Numbered from the stretch's first letter, positions 1 through 5,258 are shown. The stretch is 5,998 nt of DNA from Bacillota bacterium (GCA_023387295.1 JAEWIG010000307.1:1-5998), one strand, 5' to 3'. The notes: generated from the sequence alone by a model not told the origin. A program made the numbers and translations.

Positions 1-1314
1 GTTTTACTAGACATCCGTGATCGAAACATCCTGTTTCCTAAGCCAGTTGATCGTAAAACGATTAGCACTGCGAAAATGGTGCATGTTATCATTTATTTGT
101 CTTTCCTTACTATCGCGCTTGTCAGTATTCCTTTGATCGTTGGGCTTATTAAAAACGGGGTCTTGTTTTTTCTCGTTTCAGTCGTAAATATTATTCTGAT
201 TGACCTGTTGGTCGTTGCGTTAACCGCTCTTATCTATTTCACTATTTTGCGATTCTTTGATGGAGAAAAATTAAAAGATATTATTAATTATGTCCAAATT
301 GGGTTATCACTGATGATTATGGTTGGGTACCAATTGCTTGTTCGCTCTTTTCAGTTTATTGACTTAACCGTTTCGCTTGAACTGCAATGGTGGCAAATAT
401 TTATCTTTCCGATGTGGTATGGGGCAAATATAGAAATGATGATGAATGGTGCCTTTCAACCGTTTTACCTTTTCTTTTCAGCTTTTGGAATCCTGATACC
501 TCTCTTATCCATTTGGATTTATCTGAAATTTAATCATGCTTTTGAACAAAACCTTCAAAAACTCACTTATCATGGAAAAGTAAAGGAAACTAAACAGAGT
601 AAACTCCGTCAATGGTTCCTTAAAGTCATTTGTCACTCAAATGAAGAAAGAGCCTTTTTCCGATTTGCCAGTTCCATGATGAAAAATGAACGAGAGTTTA
701 AGTTGAAGGTCTATCCATCATTAGGTTTTTCCATCGTGATTCCTTTTCTTTTTATCATAAATGGATTTAATACCACTCTTGATCATCTATCCACTAGCAA
801 ATCATATGTATCTATTTACTCTAGCTTAATCATGATCCCGACCATAATACTCCTCCTGAAGTTTTCAGGAAAATATAAGGGTGCGTGGATTTACAGGGTT
901 TCTCCAATACAACAACTAAAACCGATATTCAGTGGTACGATAAAGGCGTTTATCTTTAAATTATATTTACCCATTTTCTTACTTTTAAGTGCAGTATTTA
1001 TTGCATTATTTGGAGTGAGAATTTTACCAGATCTTGTAGTTGTATTTTTAAATGCCTGCACTTATGCAGTCATTTGTTTTATGATCCTTAAAAAGTCTAT
1101 TCCCTTCTCGGAGTCTTTTGAAGAGTATAATCAAAACAACAACGCTGCCCTTCTATTCGGTCTAATGCTGTTTGTTGCATTGTTTGCTGGTCTACATTTT
1201 ATCAGCACTTTGTTCGCTTATGGAATCTATCTATATATGGTGTTTGCTATCATTTGTTTGGCTACGCTTTGGAAACTAGCTTTCAAGATTACTTGGGATA
1301 AGATTATGGGATAA
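1..1314 (+). CDS. ABC transporter permease, large multi-pass membrane subunit (3' part; start lies left of window)
   Basis: The frame is open from base 1. The first in-frame ATG (position 76) has no Shine-Dalgarno, and the 25 codons before it read as protein (LLDIRDRNILFPKPVDRKT), so the true start is outside the window. The visible 437 residues hold about ten or eleven hydrophobic segments. These form one block over roughly residues 28-175, a basic cytosolic loop at about 180-240 (NEERAFFRF), and a second block to the C-terminus. This two-block layout and the KPVDRKTIS-type motif resemble the large ABC-2-like permeases of Bacillaceae, which work with a separate ATPase subunit. That ATPase should lie upstream and is not visible. 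The substrate cannot be told from sequence. The stop (TAA, 1312-1314) is 86 nt before the next gene, with no convincing terminator between. The family call is from recall of the sequence type, not a search. Confidence 0.75.
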   Translation, partial: VLLDIRDRNILFPKPVDRKTISTAKMVHVIIYLSFLTIALVSIPLIVGLIKNGVLFFLVSVVNIILIDLLVVALTALIYFTILRFFDGEKLKDIINYVQIGLSLMIMVGYQLLVRSFQFIDLTVSLELQWWQIFIFPMWYGANIEMMMNGAFQPFYLFFSAFGILIPLLSIWIYLKFNHAFEQNLQKLTYHGKVKETKQSKLRQWFLKVICHSNEERAFFRFASSMMKNEREFKLKVYPSLGFSIVIPFLFIINGFNTTLDHLSTSKSYVSIYSSLIMIPTIILLLKFSGKYKGAWIYRVSPIQQLKPIFSGTIKAFIFKLYLPIFLLLSAVFIALFGVRILPDLVVVFLNACTYAVICFMILKKSIPFSESFEEYNQNNNAALLFGLMLFVALFAGLHFISTLFAYGIYLYMVFAIICLATLWKLAFKITWDKIMG

Positions 1315-1400
1315 ATTGTTGAGAAGCGAAGCGAATAAAGGATTCTAAATTGATTATGTAGAATATTGACATTAATACCAAGAGAAGGAGTGGTAAAATA

Positions 1401-1766
1401 GTGAATCAGGTTTGTGTTATAAGTATTTACGTGCCAAATTTAAACAAAGCAATTGACTTTTATACCAATACTTTAGGTTTTGAATTAAACAAGCAGTATG
1501 GCCCTAATATTGCATCACTTGTACACGGAGAGTTACCAATTATTTTAGAGGAGAACCATAATACAACTTTTAATCAAGATACTAAAATTACCGGAGTTGT
1601 ATTAGGATTGAGAACTGAAGATATATATGAAACGGTTAGATTCTTAAAAGATAAAGAAGTTGAATTTATTGTAGATGAACCAACTAATTGTCCTCCAGGA
1701 AAATATATTAGTTTCAGAGACCCCTTCGGAAATATTTTAGAATATCTCCAATTTGAAAATCTGTAA
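1401..1766 (+). CDS. VOC family (glyoxalase/bleomycin-resistance fold) protein
   Basis: This 121-residue protein has the length and shape of a single VOC protomer with two beta-alpha-beta-beta-beta modules. The first module has a hydrophobic strand, then LNKAIDFYTNTLGFEL (14-29) and ELPIILEE (44-51). The second has GVVLGLRTEDIYETVRFL (65-82), then FRDPFGNILEYLQF (105-118). The RDPxGN-x-x-E signature near the end is typical. Of the usual metal ligands, the glutamates at 50/51 and 114 are present, but the first-strand and third-strand His/Gln positions are hydrophobic or serine. Metal-dependent catalysis is therefore doubtful and a ligand-binding or resistance role is possible; the substrate is unknown. 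The start is GTG at 1401, with the SD AGAAGGAG (1383-1390) ten bases upstream. It is probably co-transcribed with the broken gene downstream and ends at the 2070-2116 terminator. Confidence 0.88.
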   Translation: MNQVCVISIYVPNLNKAIDFYTNTLGFELNKQYGPNIASLVHGELPIILEENHNTTFNQDTKITGVVLGLRTEDIYETVRFLKDKEVEFIVDEPTNCPPGKYISFRDPFGNILEYLQFENL

Positions 1767-2069
1767 AATTTAATACCGAGGGGAAGAAAATTTCGAAAAA
1801 AATTAGGAATCGTTATTTCCGTCATAGTTATTCTTGGTTTTTTTACTATTTATCTGCCTAAACAAGAAGGAACGGACCAAGCTTATTTATTGCCTTCGGG
1901 TTTTGAAGGGTGTGTGGTGATTTACTACAATGTGAAAGGTGCACCACCACTAAAAATAGAAAACAATGAAATGATTTATAGAGTTTCTGAAAATGGAGTA
2001 ATCGAAACTTCCTCACCTTCCGATATAGGTTGGGCTAGTAAAAAAAGTTTTGGTCAGTTACTGATTGAT

Positions 2070-2116
2070 AAAGCCTGTATCGTATATTACCAAATAATCA
2101 TAGATACAGGCTTTTT
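2070..2116 (+). terminator. Intrinsic terminator of the VOC operon
   Basis: A 12-bp perfect stem pairs AAAGCCTGTATC (2070-2081) with GATACAGGCTTT (2103-2114), closing a 21-nt AT-rich loop. It is followed by a T run (2112-2116). The stem lies inside the readthrough tail of the broken DUF6843 frame, which supports that frame being truncated. On the - strand the hairpin has only a short T run, so it could be a weak terminator for the converging 96-residue gene. Confidence 0.85.
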
Positions 2117-2125
2117 CAAAATTTA

Positions 2126-2159
2126 TTCTTCAACTATCGCACCCCTTAAGTTAAAGTAT
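2126..2159 (+). repeat. Terminator-linked palindromic motif, copy 1
   Basis: This 34-nt segment begins TTCTTCAACTATCG and ends AAGTTAAAGTAT, ten bases after the T run of the preceding terminator. It aligns without gaps to the segments at 2690-2723 and 3295-3328 (- strand): 18 of 34 identities with copy 2 and 16 of 34 with copy 3 by hand count. See findings. Confidence 0.4.
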
Positions 2160-2182
2160 ATTTCTTCACATTTTTTCCTTGT

Positions 2183-2473
2183 TCATATCTTCTGCTGTGT
2201 CCAAATTTTATAGATAGTTTGACCGCCTATTTTTGTTTCTTCTGTACAGACATCTACTTGTAAATTGTTATAATCAGCCCATTGAGGGAAAAAAGTTGCT
2301 AAATATTTAATTACTTTATCGTCAGGTGTTACATATCCAACATTAATTTGATTACCTAAATAAGCAACAAAATCTGGATATAAAGCATCTGCCCATTCTT
2401 TAGCTTCAATATCCGAACCAAAAATACGATTATCCTCTTTATAGCCACCATTTATCCATTTTACATTATCCAT
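2183..2473 (-). CDS. Uncharacterised 96-residue soluble protein
   Basis: I do not recognise the family. The protein starts MDNVKWINGGYKEDNR and has no signal peptide or membrane segment. It is mildly acidic and aromatic-rich (KEWADALYPDF at 28-38, TFFPQWADYNN near 65-75), and ends QTIYKIWTQQKI. ATG at 2473 is chosen because the SD GAGGTG (2490-2485) lies 11 bases upstream. The in-frame GTG at 2485, which would add four residues, starts inside that SD. The gene follows the 40-residue membrane microprotein by 18 bases and is almost certainly translated from the same message. It converges on the VOC operon, and the shared hairpin at 2070-2114 may end both transcripts. A cytosolic partner of the small membrane protein is a reasonable inference from the arrangement, but nothing in the sequence states its job. 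Confidence 0.7.
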   Translation of the reverse strand: MDNVKWINGGYKEDNRIFGSDIEAKEWADALYPDFVAYLGNQINVGYVTPDDKVIKYLATFFPQWADYNNLQVDVCTEETKIGGQTIYKIWTQQKI

Positions 2474-2491
2474 GTATAGAAACACACCTCG

Positions 2492-2614
2492 TTACTTAGA
2501 AATTTCATTCCCTCCATTTAATCTTTTGACCTCTTTCTCTAAATAATCAAGACGTTTATGGATTCTATAAATAATTGGAAGATATGCAATTGCGACAATA
2601 ATTAACCATCCCAT
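2492..2614 (-). CDS. Membrane microprotein, 40 residues
   Basis: A short ORF of 40 codons and TAA has an excellent SD, GGGGGAG (2628-2622), seven bases before its ATG (2614-2612). The peptide begins MGWLIIVAIAYLPIIYR: one hydrophobic segment (residues 2-16) ended by a basic stretch R-I-H-K-R (17-21), so the C-terminus should lie inside the cell. Residues 22-32 (LDYLEKEVKRL) have leucine/valine spacing consistent with a short coiled coil or amphipathic helix, followed by a polar tail. It is 18 bases upstream of the 96-residue gene and looks like the first gene of that pair. The strong SD, the clear helix-plus-charge design and the tight spacing argue that it is real. Small membrane toxins and membrane-enzyme regulators share this shape; the sequence does not decide between them. 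Confidence 0.72.
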   Translation of the reverse strand: MGWLIIVAIAYLPIIYRIHKRLDYLEKEVKRLNGGNEISK

Positions 2615-2655
2615 TTATTAACTCCCCCTTTATCACAATGGATAATTTTTCATTA

Positions 2656-2686
2656 ATTGTAACGTCTCACCTATCTTGATGCTCAA
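2656..2686 (-). promoter_or_regulatory. Candidate sigma-A promoter for the 40/96-residue pair
   Basis: Reading the - strand, TTGAGC (2686-2681) and TACAAT (2661-2656) are separated by 19 bases. The -10 matches the consensus at five of six positions and the -35 at four. The spacing is long, so the promoter would be weak or assisted. Transcription would start about 35 bases before the microprotein ATG. Confidence 0.35.
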
Positions 2687-2689
2687 TTT

Positions 2690-2723
2690 CTTATTAAGCT
2701 AAACTGCGCCGTTATTGCAATAA
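2690..2723 (-). repeat. Terminator-linked palindromic motif, copy 2
   Basis: This 34-nt segment reads, on the - strand, TTATTGCAATAACGG at one end and GTTTAGCTTAATAAG at the other. With the flanking C at 2724, its ends form the perfect inverted repeat CTTATT/AATAAG. It starts right behind the T run of the lipoprotein terminator. By hand count it has 20 of 34 identities with copy 3. Confidence 0.45.
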
Positions 2724-2724
2724 G

Positions 2725-2750
2725 AAAAAAGGGGTAGTCGCAGCTATCCC
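2725..2750 (-). terminator. Intrinsic terminator of the lipoprotein gene
   Basis: On the - strand GGGATAG (2750-2744) pairs with CTACCCC (2737-2731), including one G-T pair, across a six-base loop. It is followed by six T (2730-2725). It lies 34 bases past the lipoprotein stop codon. Confidence 0.85.
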
Positions 2751-2784
2751 ATCTTGAAGTAATGCACCAGTTTGTTCAACAAAG

Positions 2785-3219
2785 TTACTTACTATTATTA
2801 TGCAGTTCAAATGACTCTTCAAAGTCATCCCATTTTACATTTACTTTTATTACTTCATCTTTACCTACTTTTGCCCCGCCTTTTGAACTACCTAAATTTG
2901 AAAACGTTACTTTTGATGGGGGAGCAGTGAACTCTTCAGTCTTTTTCCCACTACTACTAATAGTTTCATAAGAGTATTCAAGTTTTTGTAATGAAGACAA
3001 CTCTTCTAAAGACCCTTTATATTTTAATACGAACTCATAGCTATCTTCGTTCGAATAAGTTTTTCTCCCATTTTTTTCTCCCCATTTTTCTGTTCCTTTA
3101 TAGGAGTATTCAGCTTCCCATTTTTCACTTTCTCCTCTAAATTTATAATCATTGTTCGTAGTTTCTGAACAAGCTGTTAAAAGCATTATTGTGAATAGTA
3201 AAGTAATTATTTTCTTCAA
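2785..3219 (-). CDS. Secreted lipoprotein, 144 residues, function unknown
   Basis: The N-terminus MKKIITLLFTIMLLTACS is a textbook lipoprotein signal peptide: two lysines, a hydrophobic core, and the lipobox L-T-A-C with the acylated Cys at residue 17. The mature part of about 128 residues is polar, with lysine, glutamate and serine dominating. It contains FRGESEKWEAEYSYKGT (28-44) and VIKVNVKWDDFEESFEL (123-139), repeated strand-like stretches suggesting a small beta-sandwich. It resembles short Bacillus lipoproteins I have seen annotated as hypothetical; no function is known to me. The start is TTG (3219-3217), supported by a very strong SD, GGGGGGAG (3232-3225), five bases upstream and by the correct signal-peptide start. 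It has its own terminator at 2750-2725 and the DHFR-family terminator lies upstream, so it is probably a single-gene unit, anchored on the outer face of the membrane. Confidence 0.85.
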   Translation of the reverse strand: MKKIITLLFTIMLLTACSETTNNDYKFRGESEKWEAEYSYKGTEKWGEKNGRKTYSNEDSYEFVLKYKGSLEELSSLQKLEYSYETISSSGKKTEEFTAPPSKVTFSNLGSSKGGAKVGKDEVIKVNVKWDDFEESFELHNNSK

Positions 3220-3294
3220 TTTATCTCCCCCCTAAAAAATATGAATGAATTCTCTCAATATATTAACTATTTCAATACGCTGGAAGAAATACCT

Positions 3295-3328
3295 CATCTT
3301 CCACTAACCCACATCATTAGTTCATTAA
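3295..3328 (-). repeat. Terminator-linked palindromic motif, copy 3
   Basis: On the - strand this 34-nt segment begins TTAATGAACTAATG and ends GTTAGTGGAAGATG. It begins two bases after the TTTT of the terminator at 3355-3330, in the same orientation as copies 1 and 2 relative to their terminators. Confidence 0.4.
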
Positions 3329-3329
3329 G

Positions 3330-3355
3330 AAAAGCGATTCTTATTAAAGAATCGC
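3330..3355 (-). terminator. Intrinsic terminator, leftward
   Basis: GCGATTCTT (3334-3342) and AAGAATCGC (3347-3355) form a perfect 9-bp stem with a four-base loop. On the - strand it is followed by TTTTC (3333-3329). The + strand side has only CCGTTT, so the direction is leftward. The nearest upstream gene on that strand is the DHFR-family gene, whose stop is about 170 bases away, which is unusually far. This leaves room for a long 3' untranslated region or a lost gene. Confidence 0.75.
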
Positions 3356-3526
3356 CCCGTTTCTAGAAGATCGAATTTAAAAAAGCTAAAAAAAGAAGTA
3401 TCAATCTTTAGGATTAACATCCTTCATAATCATGGAATGGAATTGAATTAAAGCAATTTTTTCAATTTGGAACTTTGTGGTGATTAAAATTCACAGGAAT
3501 TTTTCAGACGTTTTTTAAAACTCGTT

Positions 3527-4105
3527 TTAATTGACGGTTTCATACCGCATCAGCATTGAACCACTTGTTTCGTAAAGCTTGGTTTCTATCAACTTCATGT
3601 CGTGACGTGTTTCTATGTTGTCGAAGTAACGTTTTCCGCTACCCAAAATGACTGGATGAATGATGATTCGGAGTTCATCAAGTAAACTAGCATTAATCAA
3701 ACTTTGAACAAGACCTGCACTCGCAGGAACAATGATATCTCCCTTGATCTCTCTTTTAAGCTCCCTTACTTTCGACATTACATCATAGTTAAGCAGAGAA
3801 ATGGTATCATCGTAGTCTCCCCAGTGAATTACAGTAAGTTCATTATTATTAGTTGCTACATACTTTTGAGTTTTATTCATGGCGTCAGCCCAATCCCCCT
3901 CTTGGAACGGCCAATATCCTGCAAAGCCTTCATATGTGACCCGCCCCATCAAGATTGCGTCAGCCTTCTGGAAGATGGCAAGACCATCATTTGTGGAATC
4001 CACGATGCCAGGCATTGCCCAGCTTACCATATTGTTTTCTTCACCATTCGGCCCCGTAAAGATACCATCTAATGTATTGCTTACGTTTGCAATTATTTTC
4101 CCCAT
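3527..4105 (-). CDS. Dihydrofolate-reductase-family protein (RibD C-terminal domain-like), 192 residues
   Basis: The protein has the full pattern of the stand-alone RibD-C/DHFR-like reductases of Gram-positive bacteria (the B. subtilis YyaP type). The N-terminal strand IIANVSNTLDGIFTG (4-18) replaces the usual SLDG. ADAILMGRVTYEGFAGYWP (48-66) is the G-R-x-T-Y-E nucleotide-binding region. KYVATNN follows at 81-87, then DIIVPASAGLVQSL (123-136), where most relatives have a glycine-rich G-S-x-x-L-V turn. LLDELRIIIHPVILGSGKRYF (141-161) is the most diagnostic block. The length fits the family (about 180-200 residues). It is expected to be a cytosolic NADPH-dependent reductase; the substrate is unknown and it should not be called folA or ribD. 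ATG at 4105 has the SD AGAGGAGG (4119-4112) just upstream. A longer frame adding 14 residues to 4147 reads through that SD and is rejected. Confidence 0.9.
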   Translation of the reverse strand: MGKIIANVSNTLDGIFTGPNGEENNMVSWAMPGIVDSTNDGLAIFQKADAILMGRVTYEGFAGYWPFQEGDWADAMNKTQKYVATNNNELTVIHWGDYDDTISLLNYDVMSKVRELKREIKGDIIVPASAGLVQSLINASLLDELRIIIHPVILGSGKRYFDNIETRHDMKLIETKLYETSGSMLMRYETVN

Positions 4106-4195
4106 ATATCCTCCTCTATTCTTCTTGAATTTATCGAGTAAAAGCATCTTCTGAATTAACTTCGATTTACTTACGAATGATCCCTTCTATTAATC

Positions 4196-4229
4196 AAAAA
4201 AATGGCCCTTTAGTTTAAAAAATCATTTT
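4196..4229 (-). terminator. Intrinsic terminator overlapping the stop codon of the 126-residue gene
   Basis: On the - strand AAAATG (4229-4224) pairs with CATTTT (4204-4199). The next six U (4222-4217) pair with AAAGGG (4211-4206) using three G-U wobbles, after an A-C mismatch, around an AAACT loop. Seven T follow (4202-4196). The gene's TGA stop (4225-4223) sits inside the left arm. The stem is weak in DNA terms but continuous in RNA. Confidence 0.6.
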
Positions 4230-4603
4230 GATAATTCCAAAAAGAATTTTCTTATATCATTTGGTAATTCTTCAACTGCAAGAACTTTTAACCTTTCAGT
4301 TCCTGGAGAAGTCATAATGATATAAGACTTTTTATCAAACTCAAGTAGAGTAAATTGTCCTATTCTATTTGCTGAATTACCTTGAATGTAGTCAAAGACT
4401 TCTTCTGTAAAATTGCTCTCATAGCCGTCTAAAATTAGTTTTTGCGCTTCGTCAAAGCTATCTACAAAATGCAATTTCTGATACAATTCAAGAGAATTTT
4501 TAGGTGTAAATAAATATACATAATACAATGAACTACCTGCTATTATTAAGACTAAAATAAAGAATACAAGCCAATCTTTGTGTGTTTTTTTCTTTGTTAC
4601 CAC
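4223..4603 (-). CDS. Single-pass membrane-anchored protein of unknown function, 126 residues
   Basis: A basic N-terminus (KKKTHKDW) precedes one strong hydrophobic helix at about residues 11-32 (LVFFILVLIIAGSSLYYVYLF region). The remaining 95 residues would then lie outside the cell. That domain is mixed helix and strand: SFDEAQKLILDGYESNF (about 49-65), NRIGQFTLLEFDKKSYIIM (79-97) and TERLKVLAVEELP (101-113), ending FFLELSK. The pattern is familiar from hypothetical Bacillus proteins but I know no function. The start is GTG at 4603, eight bases from the strong SD GGGGGAG (4618-4612). TTG at 4606 (five-base spacing, one more residue) is an equal alternative. Its terminator overlaps the stop codon, so it probably ends its own transcript. 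It shares a leader motif with the next gene to the right, hinting at common control. Confidence 0.78.
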   Translation of the reverse strand: MVTKKKTHKDWLVFFILVLIIAGSSLYYVYLFTPKNSLELYQKLHFVDSFDEAQKLILDGYESNFTEEVFDYIQGNSANRIGQFTLLEFDKKSYIIMTSPGTERLKVLAVEELPNDIRKFFLELSK

Positions 4604-4628
4604 CAATTATTCTCCCCCATAAATGACC

Positions 4629-4677
4629 CATAAATATTAAAGACGAGTTCCTAAATAAACCCACCCTATTCTTGCAC
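4629..4677 (-). repeat. Leader motif copy A, upstream of the 126-residue gene
   Basis: On the - strand this contains GTGCAAGAAT (4677-4668), a 12-base insertion relative to copy B, then TTTAGGAACTC and a T-rich stretch ending TTTATG (4634-4629). It matches the segment upstream of the 83-residue gene. It lies close before the 126-residue gene's SD. An inverted repeat, AATAAAC (4654-4660) with GTTTATT (4688-4694), overlaps it. Confidence 0.35.
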
Positions 4678-4745
4678 ACCCTTGTTTGTTTATTGCGCTC
4701 ATAAATCTATTCAATGTTGGCAAAAACAATGATATCAAAACATAA

Positions 4746-4997
4746 TTATTTATCCTTACTCATCCCCACCACTGAAAGAATTAGACCTAAAATAACAATA
4801 ATGTACTCAAACCCATTAAAATCTATATTGTTATCAAGAACTAATATCCCTCCTACTAACGAAACATGTAAACCAAAAAACATATATTTTTTTCCTGAGT
4901 CTACTTTTTTCAAAATTACGTAAATTGAATATAGTAAATAGATTAATAAAGGAATTACAATAAAAACAAAAACAAAAATATTGACCATTGGACTCAT
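4746..4997 (-). CDS. Small three-helix membrane protein, 83 residues, function unknown
   Basis: The protein is almost entirely membrane-embedded. Helix 1 is at about residues 5-29 (NIFVFVFIVIPLLIYLLYS), helix 2 at 39-54 (MFFGLHVSLVGGILVL) and helix 3 at 64-79 (EYIIVILGLILSVVGM). A basic loop, KKVDSGKK (30-37), and a short acidic loop, DNNIDFNGFE (55-64), join them, and the tail is SKDK. By the positive-inside rule the first loop and the C-terminus would both be cytoplasmic side, which does not fit three full helices perfectly. Helix 2 and 3 may form a hairpin, or the tail may be neutral in effect. ATG at 4997 has an AAGGGGG SD nine bases upstream. I recognise no characterised family. It is separated by about 140 bases from the next gene, without a clear terminator. 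Confidence 0.72.
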   Translation of the reverse strand: MSPMVNIFVFVFIVIPLLIYLLYSIYVILKKVDSGKKYMFFGLHVSLVGGILVLDNNIDFNGFEYIIVILGLILSVVGMSKDK

Positions 4998-5074
4998 TTT
5001 TCATTTCCCCCTTGAAAAAATATCCATATTTCGATATCTAAGACTAACCCTTCATAAACTTAATAATTATTCGA

Positions 5075-5111
5075 CATAAAGTAATAAAAGTGTTCCTAAA
5101 CAATCTTGCTC
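5075..5111 (-). repeat. Leader motif copy B, upstream of the 83-residue gene
   Basis: On the - strand it reads GAGCAAGATTG (5111-5101), then TTTAGGAACAC and ends TTTATG. It matches copy A apart from the 12-base insertion in A and scattered changes. It lies about 80 bases before the ATG of the 83-residue gene. Confidence 0.35.
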
Positions 5112-5174
5112 GATTCATTAATAAAGGCCATTAAAAGTATCTTTTTAATATGTATACTCATTCATTCTTCTCTC

Positions 5175-5204
5175 ATTATATCGAATCATTCATTCATTCA
5201 TTAA
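5175..5204 (-). promoter_or_regulatory. Candidate promoter for the 83-residue membrane protein gene
   Basis: On the - strand a perfect -10, TATAAT (5180-5175), is preceded at 18 bases by TTAATG (5204-5199), a three-of-six match to the -35. Transcription from here would give a leader of about 170 bases that includes leader motif B. The spacer contains most of the CATT repeat. Confidence 0.35.
5187..5202. repeat. (CATT)4 tetranucleotide repeat
   Basis: Four perfect CATT units run from 5187 to 5202, with two further units at 5159-5166. The run lies between and partly within the candidate -35 and -10 elements of the leftward promoter. Copy-number change would move the two boxes by four bases. 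The rest of the 261-base gap (4998-5258) holds no gene I can support. Confidence 0.8.
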
Positions 5205-5258
5205 TTAAACAAACTACTTAAAAAAGCGAATACCACAATGTGAACCGGTTTATTTCTT

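Larger units (their letters stand above)
1791..2213 (+). pseudogene. Broken DUF6843-type membrane-anchored protein gene (no start codon, C-terminus replaced)
   Basis: The frame starting at 1791 reads FRKKLGIVISVIVILGFF, a classic N-terminal signal or anchor helix. It continues YLLPSGFEGCVVIYYNVKGA (1887 on) and SSPSDIGWASKK (2013-2048), which I recognise as the DUF6843 type found in Bacillus. A good SD, GAGGGG (1778-1783), lies seven bases before codon 1791, but that codon is TTT, and no ATG, GTG or TTG occurs in frame until an internal TTG at 1890, past the helix. A TTG-to-TTT change is the simplest explanation. After about position 2058 the family pattern stops and the frame runs straight into the terminator hairpin. 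The tail to TAG at 2211-2213 is low-complexity readthrough. Complete members, as I recall them, carry a longer C-terminal beta-rich part. An expressed short product from the internal TTG is possible but would lack the membrane anchor. Confidence 0.7.
3220..3526. other. Intergenic region between lipoprotein and DHFR-family genes
   Basis: This 307-base gap holds the SD of the lipoprotein gene, a terminator (3330-3355) and a motif copy (3295-3328). The likely promoter region of the lipoprotein gene lies around 3240-3290, with a TAATATATT stretch on the - strand but no good -35. A second, AT-only inverted repeat, AAAATTC (3486-3492) with GAATTTT (3497-3503), lies 24 bases past the DHFR-family stop and could be a weak early terminator. 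Between 3356 and 3480 I see no supported gene. A - strand frame ending MIMKDVNPKD has no SD and could be the worn 3' end of a lost gene. Confidence 0.5.

Noticed and set aside
1350..1378. TTGATT-17-TAATAC as a promoter for the VOC gene
   Set aside because: The -10 match is poor and transcription would start at the ribosome binding site itself; no good promoter is visible between 1315 and 1400.
1574..1825. Open frame on the - strand, 83 codons
   Set aside because: It lies opposite the VOC gene, has no SD, and its composition is that of an antisense reading of a real gene.
2474..2510. Short ATG frame between the 40- and 96-residue genes preceded by GGAGGG
   Set aside because: The SD-like bases are only two bases from the ATG, and the frame of about 14 codons overlaps both real genes.
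2762..2971. Open frame on the + strand, 69 codons
   Set aside because: It is antisense to the lipoprotein gene, which has a lipobox and a strong SD; this frame is serine/phenylalanine-rich shadow sequence.
4106..4147. Fourteen-residue N-terminal extension of the DHFR-family protein
   Set aside because: The extension translates through the AGAGGAGG ribosome binding site of the ATG at 4105, and the family normally starts at that ATG.
3704..4154. Two overlapping open frames on the + strand (3704-4072 and 3879-4154)
   Set aside because: Both are antisense to the clear DHFR-family gene and lack ribosome binding sites.
4637..4702. 21-codon frame in the leader of the 126-residue gene (- strand, MSAINKQGCARIG...)
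   Set aside because: It has no SD. A 21-codon frame also exists in the other leader (5096-5161), but the shared motif is read in different frames, so a coding explanation is unlikely.
4714..4923. Open frame on the + strand, 69 codons
   Set aside because: It is antisense to the 83-residue three-helix membrane protein and has no SD.
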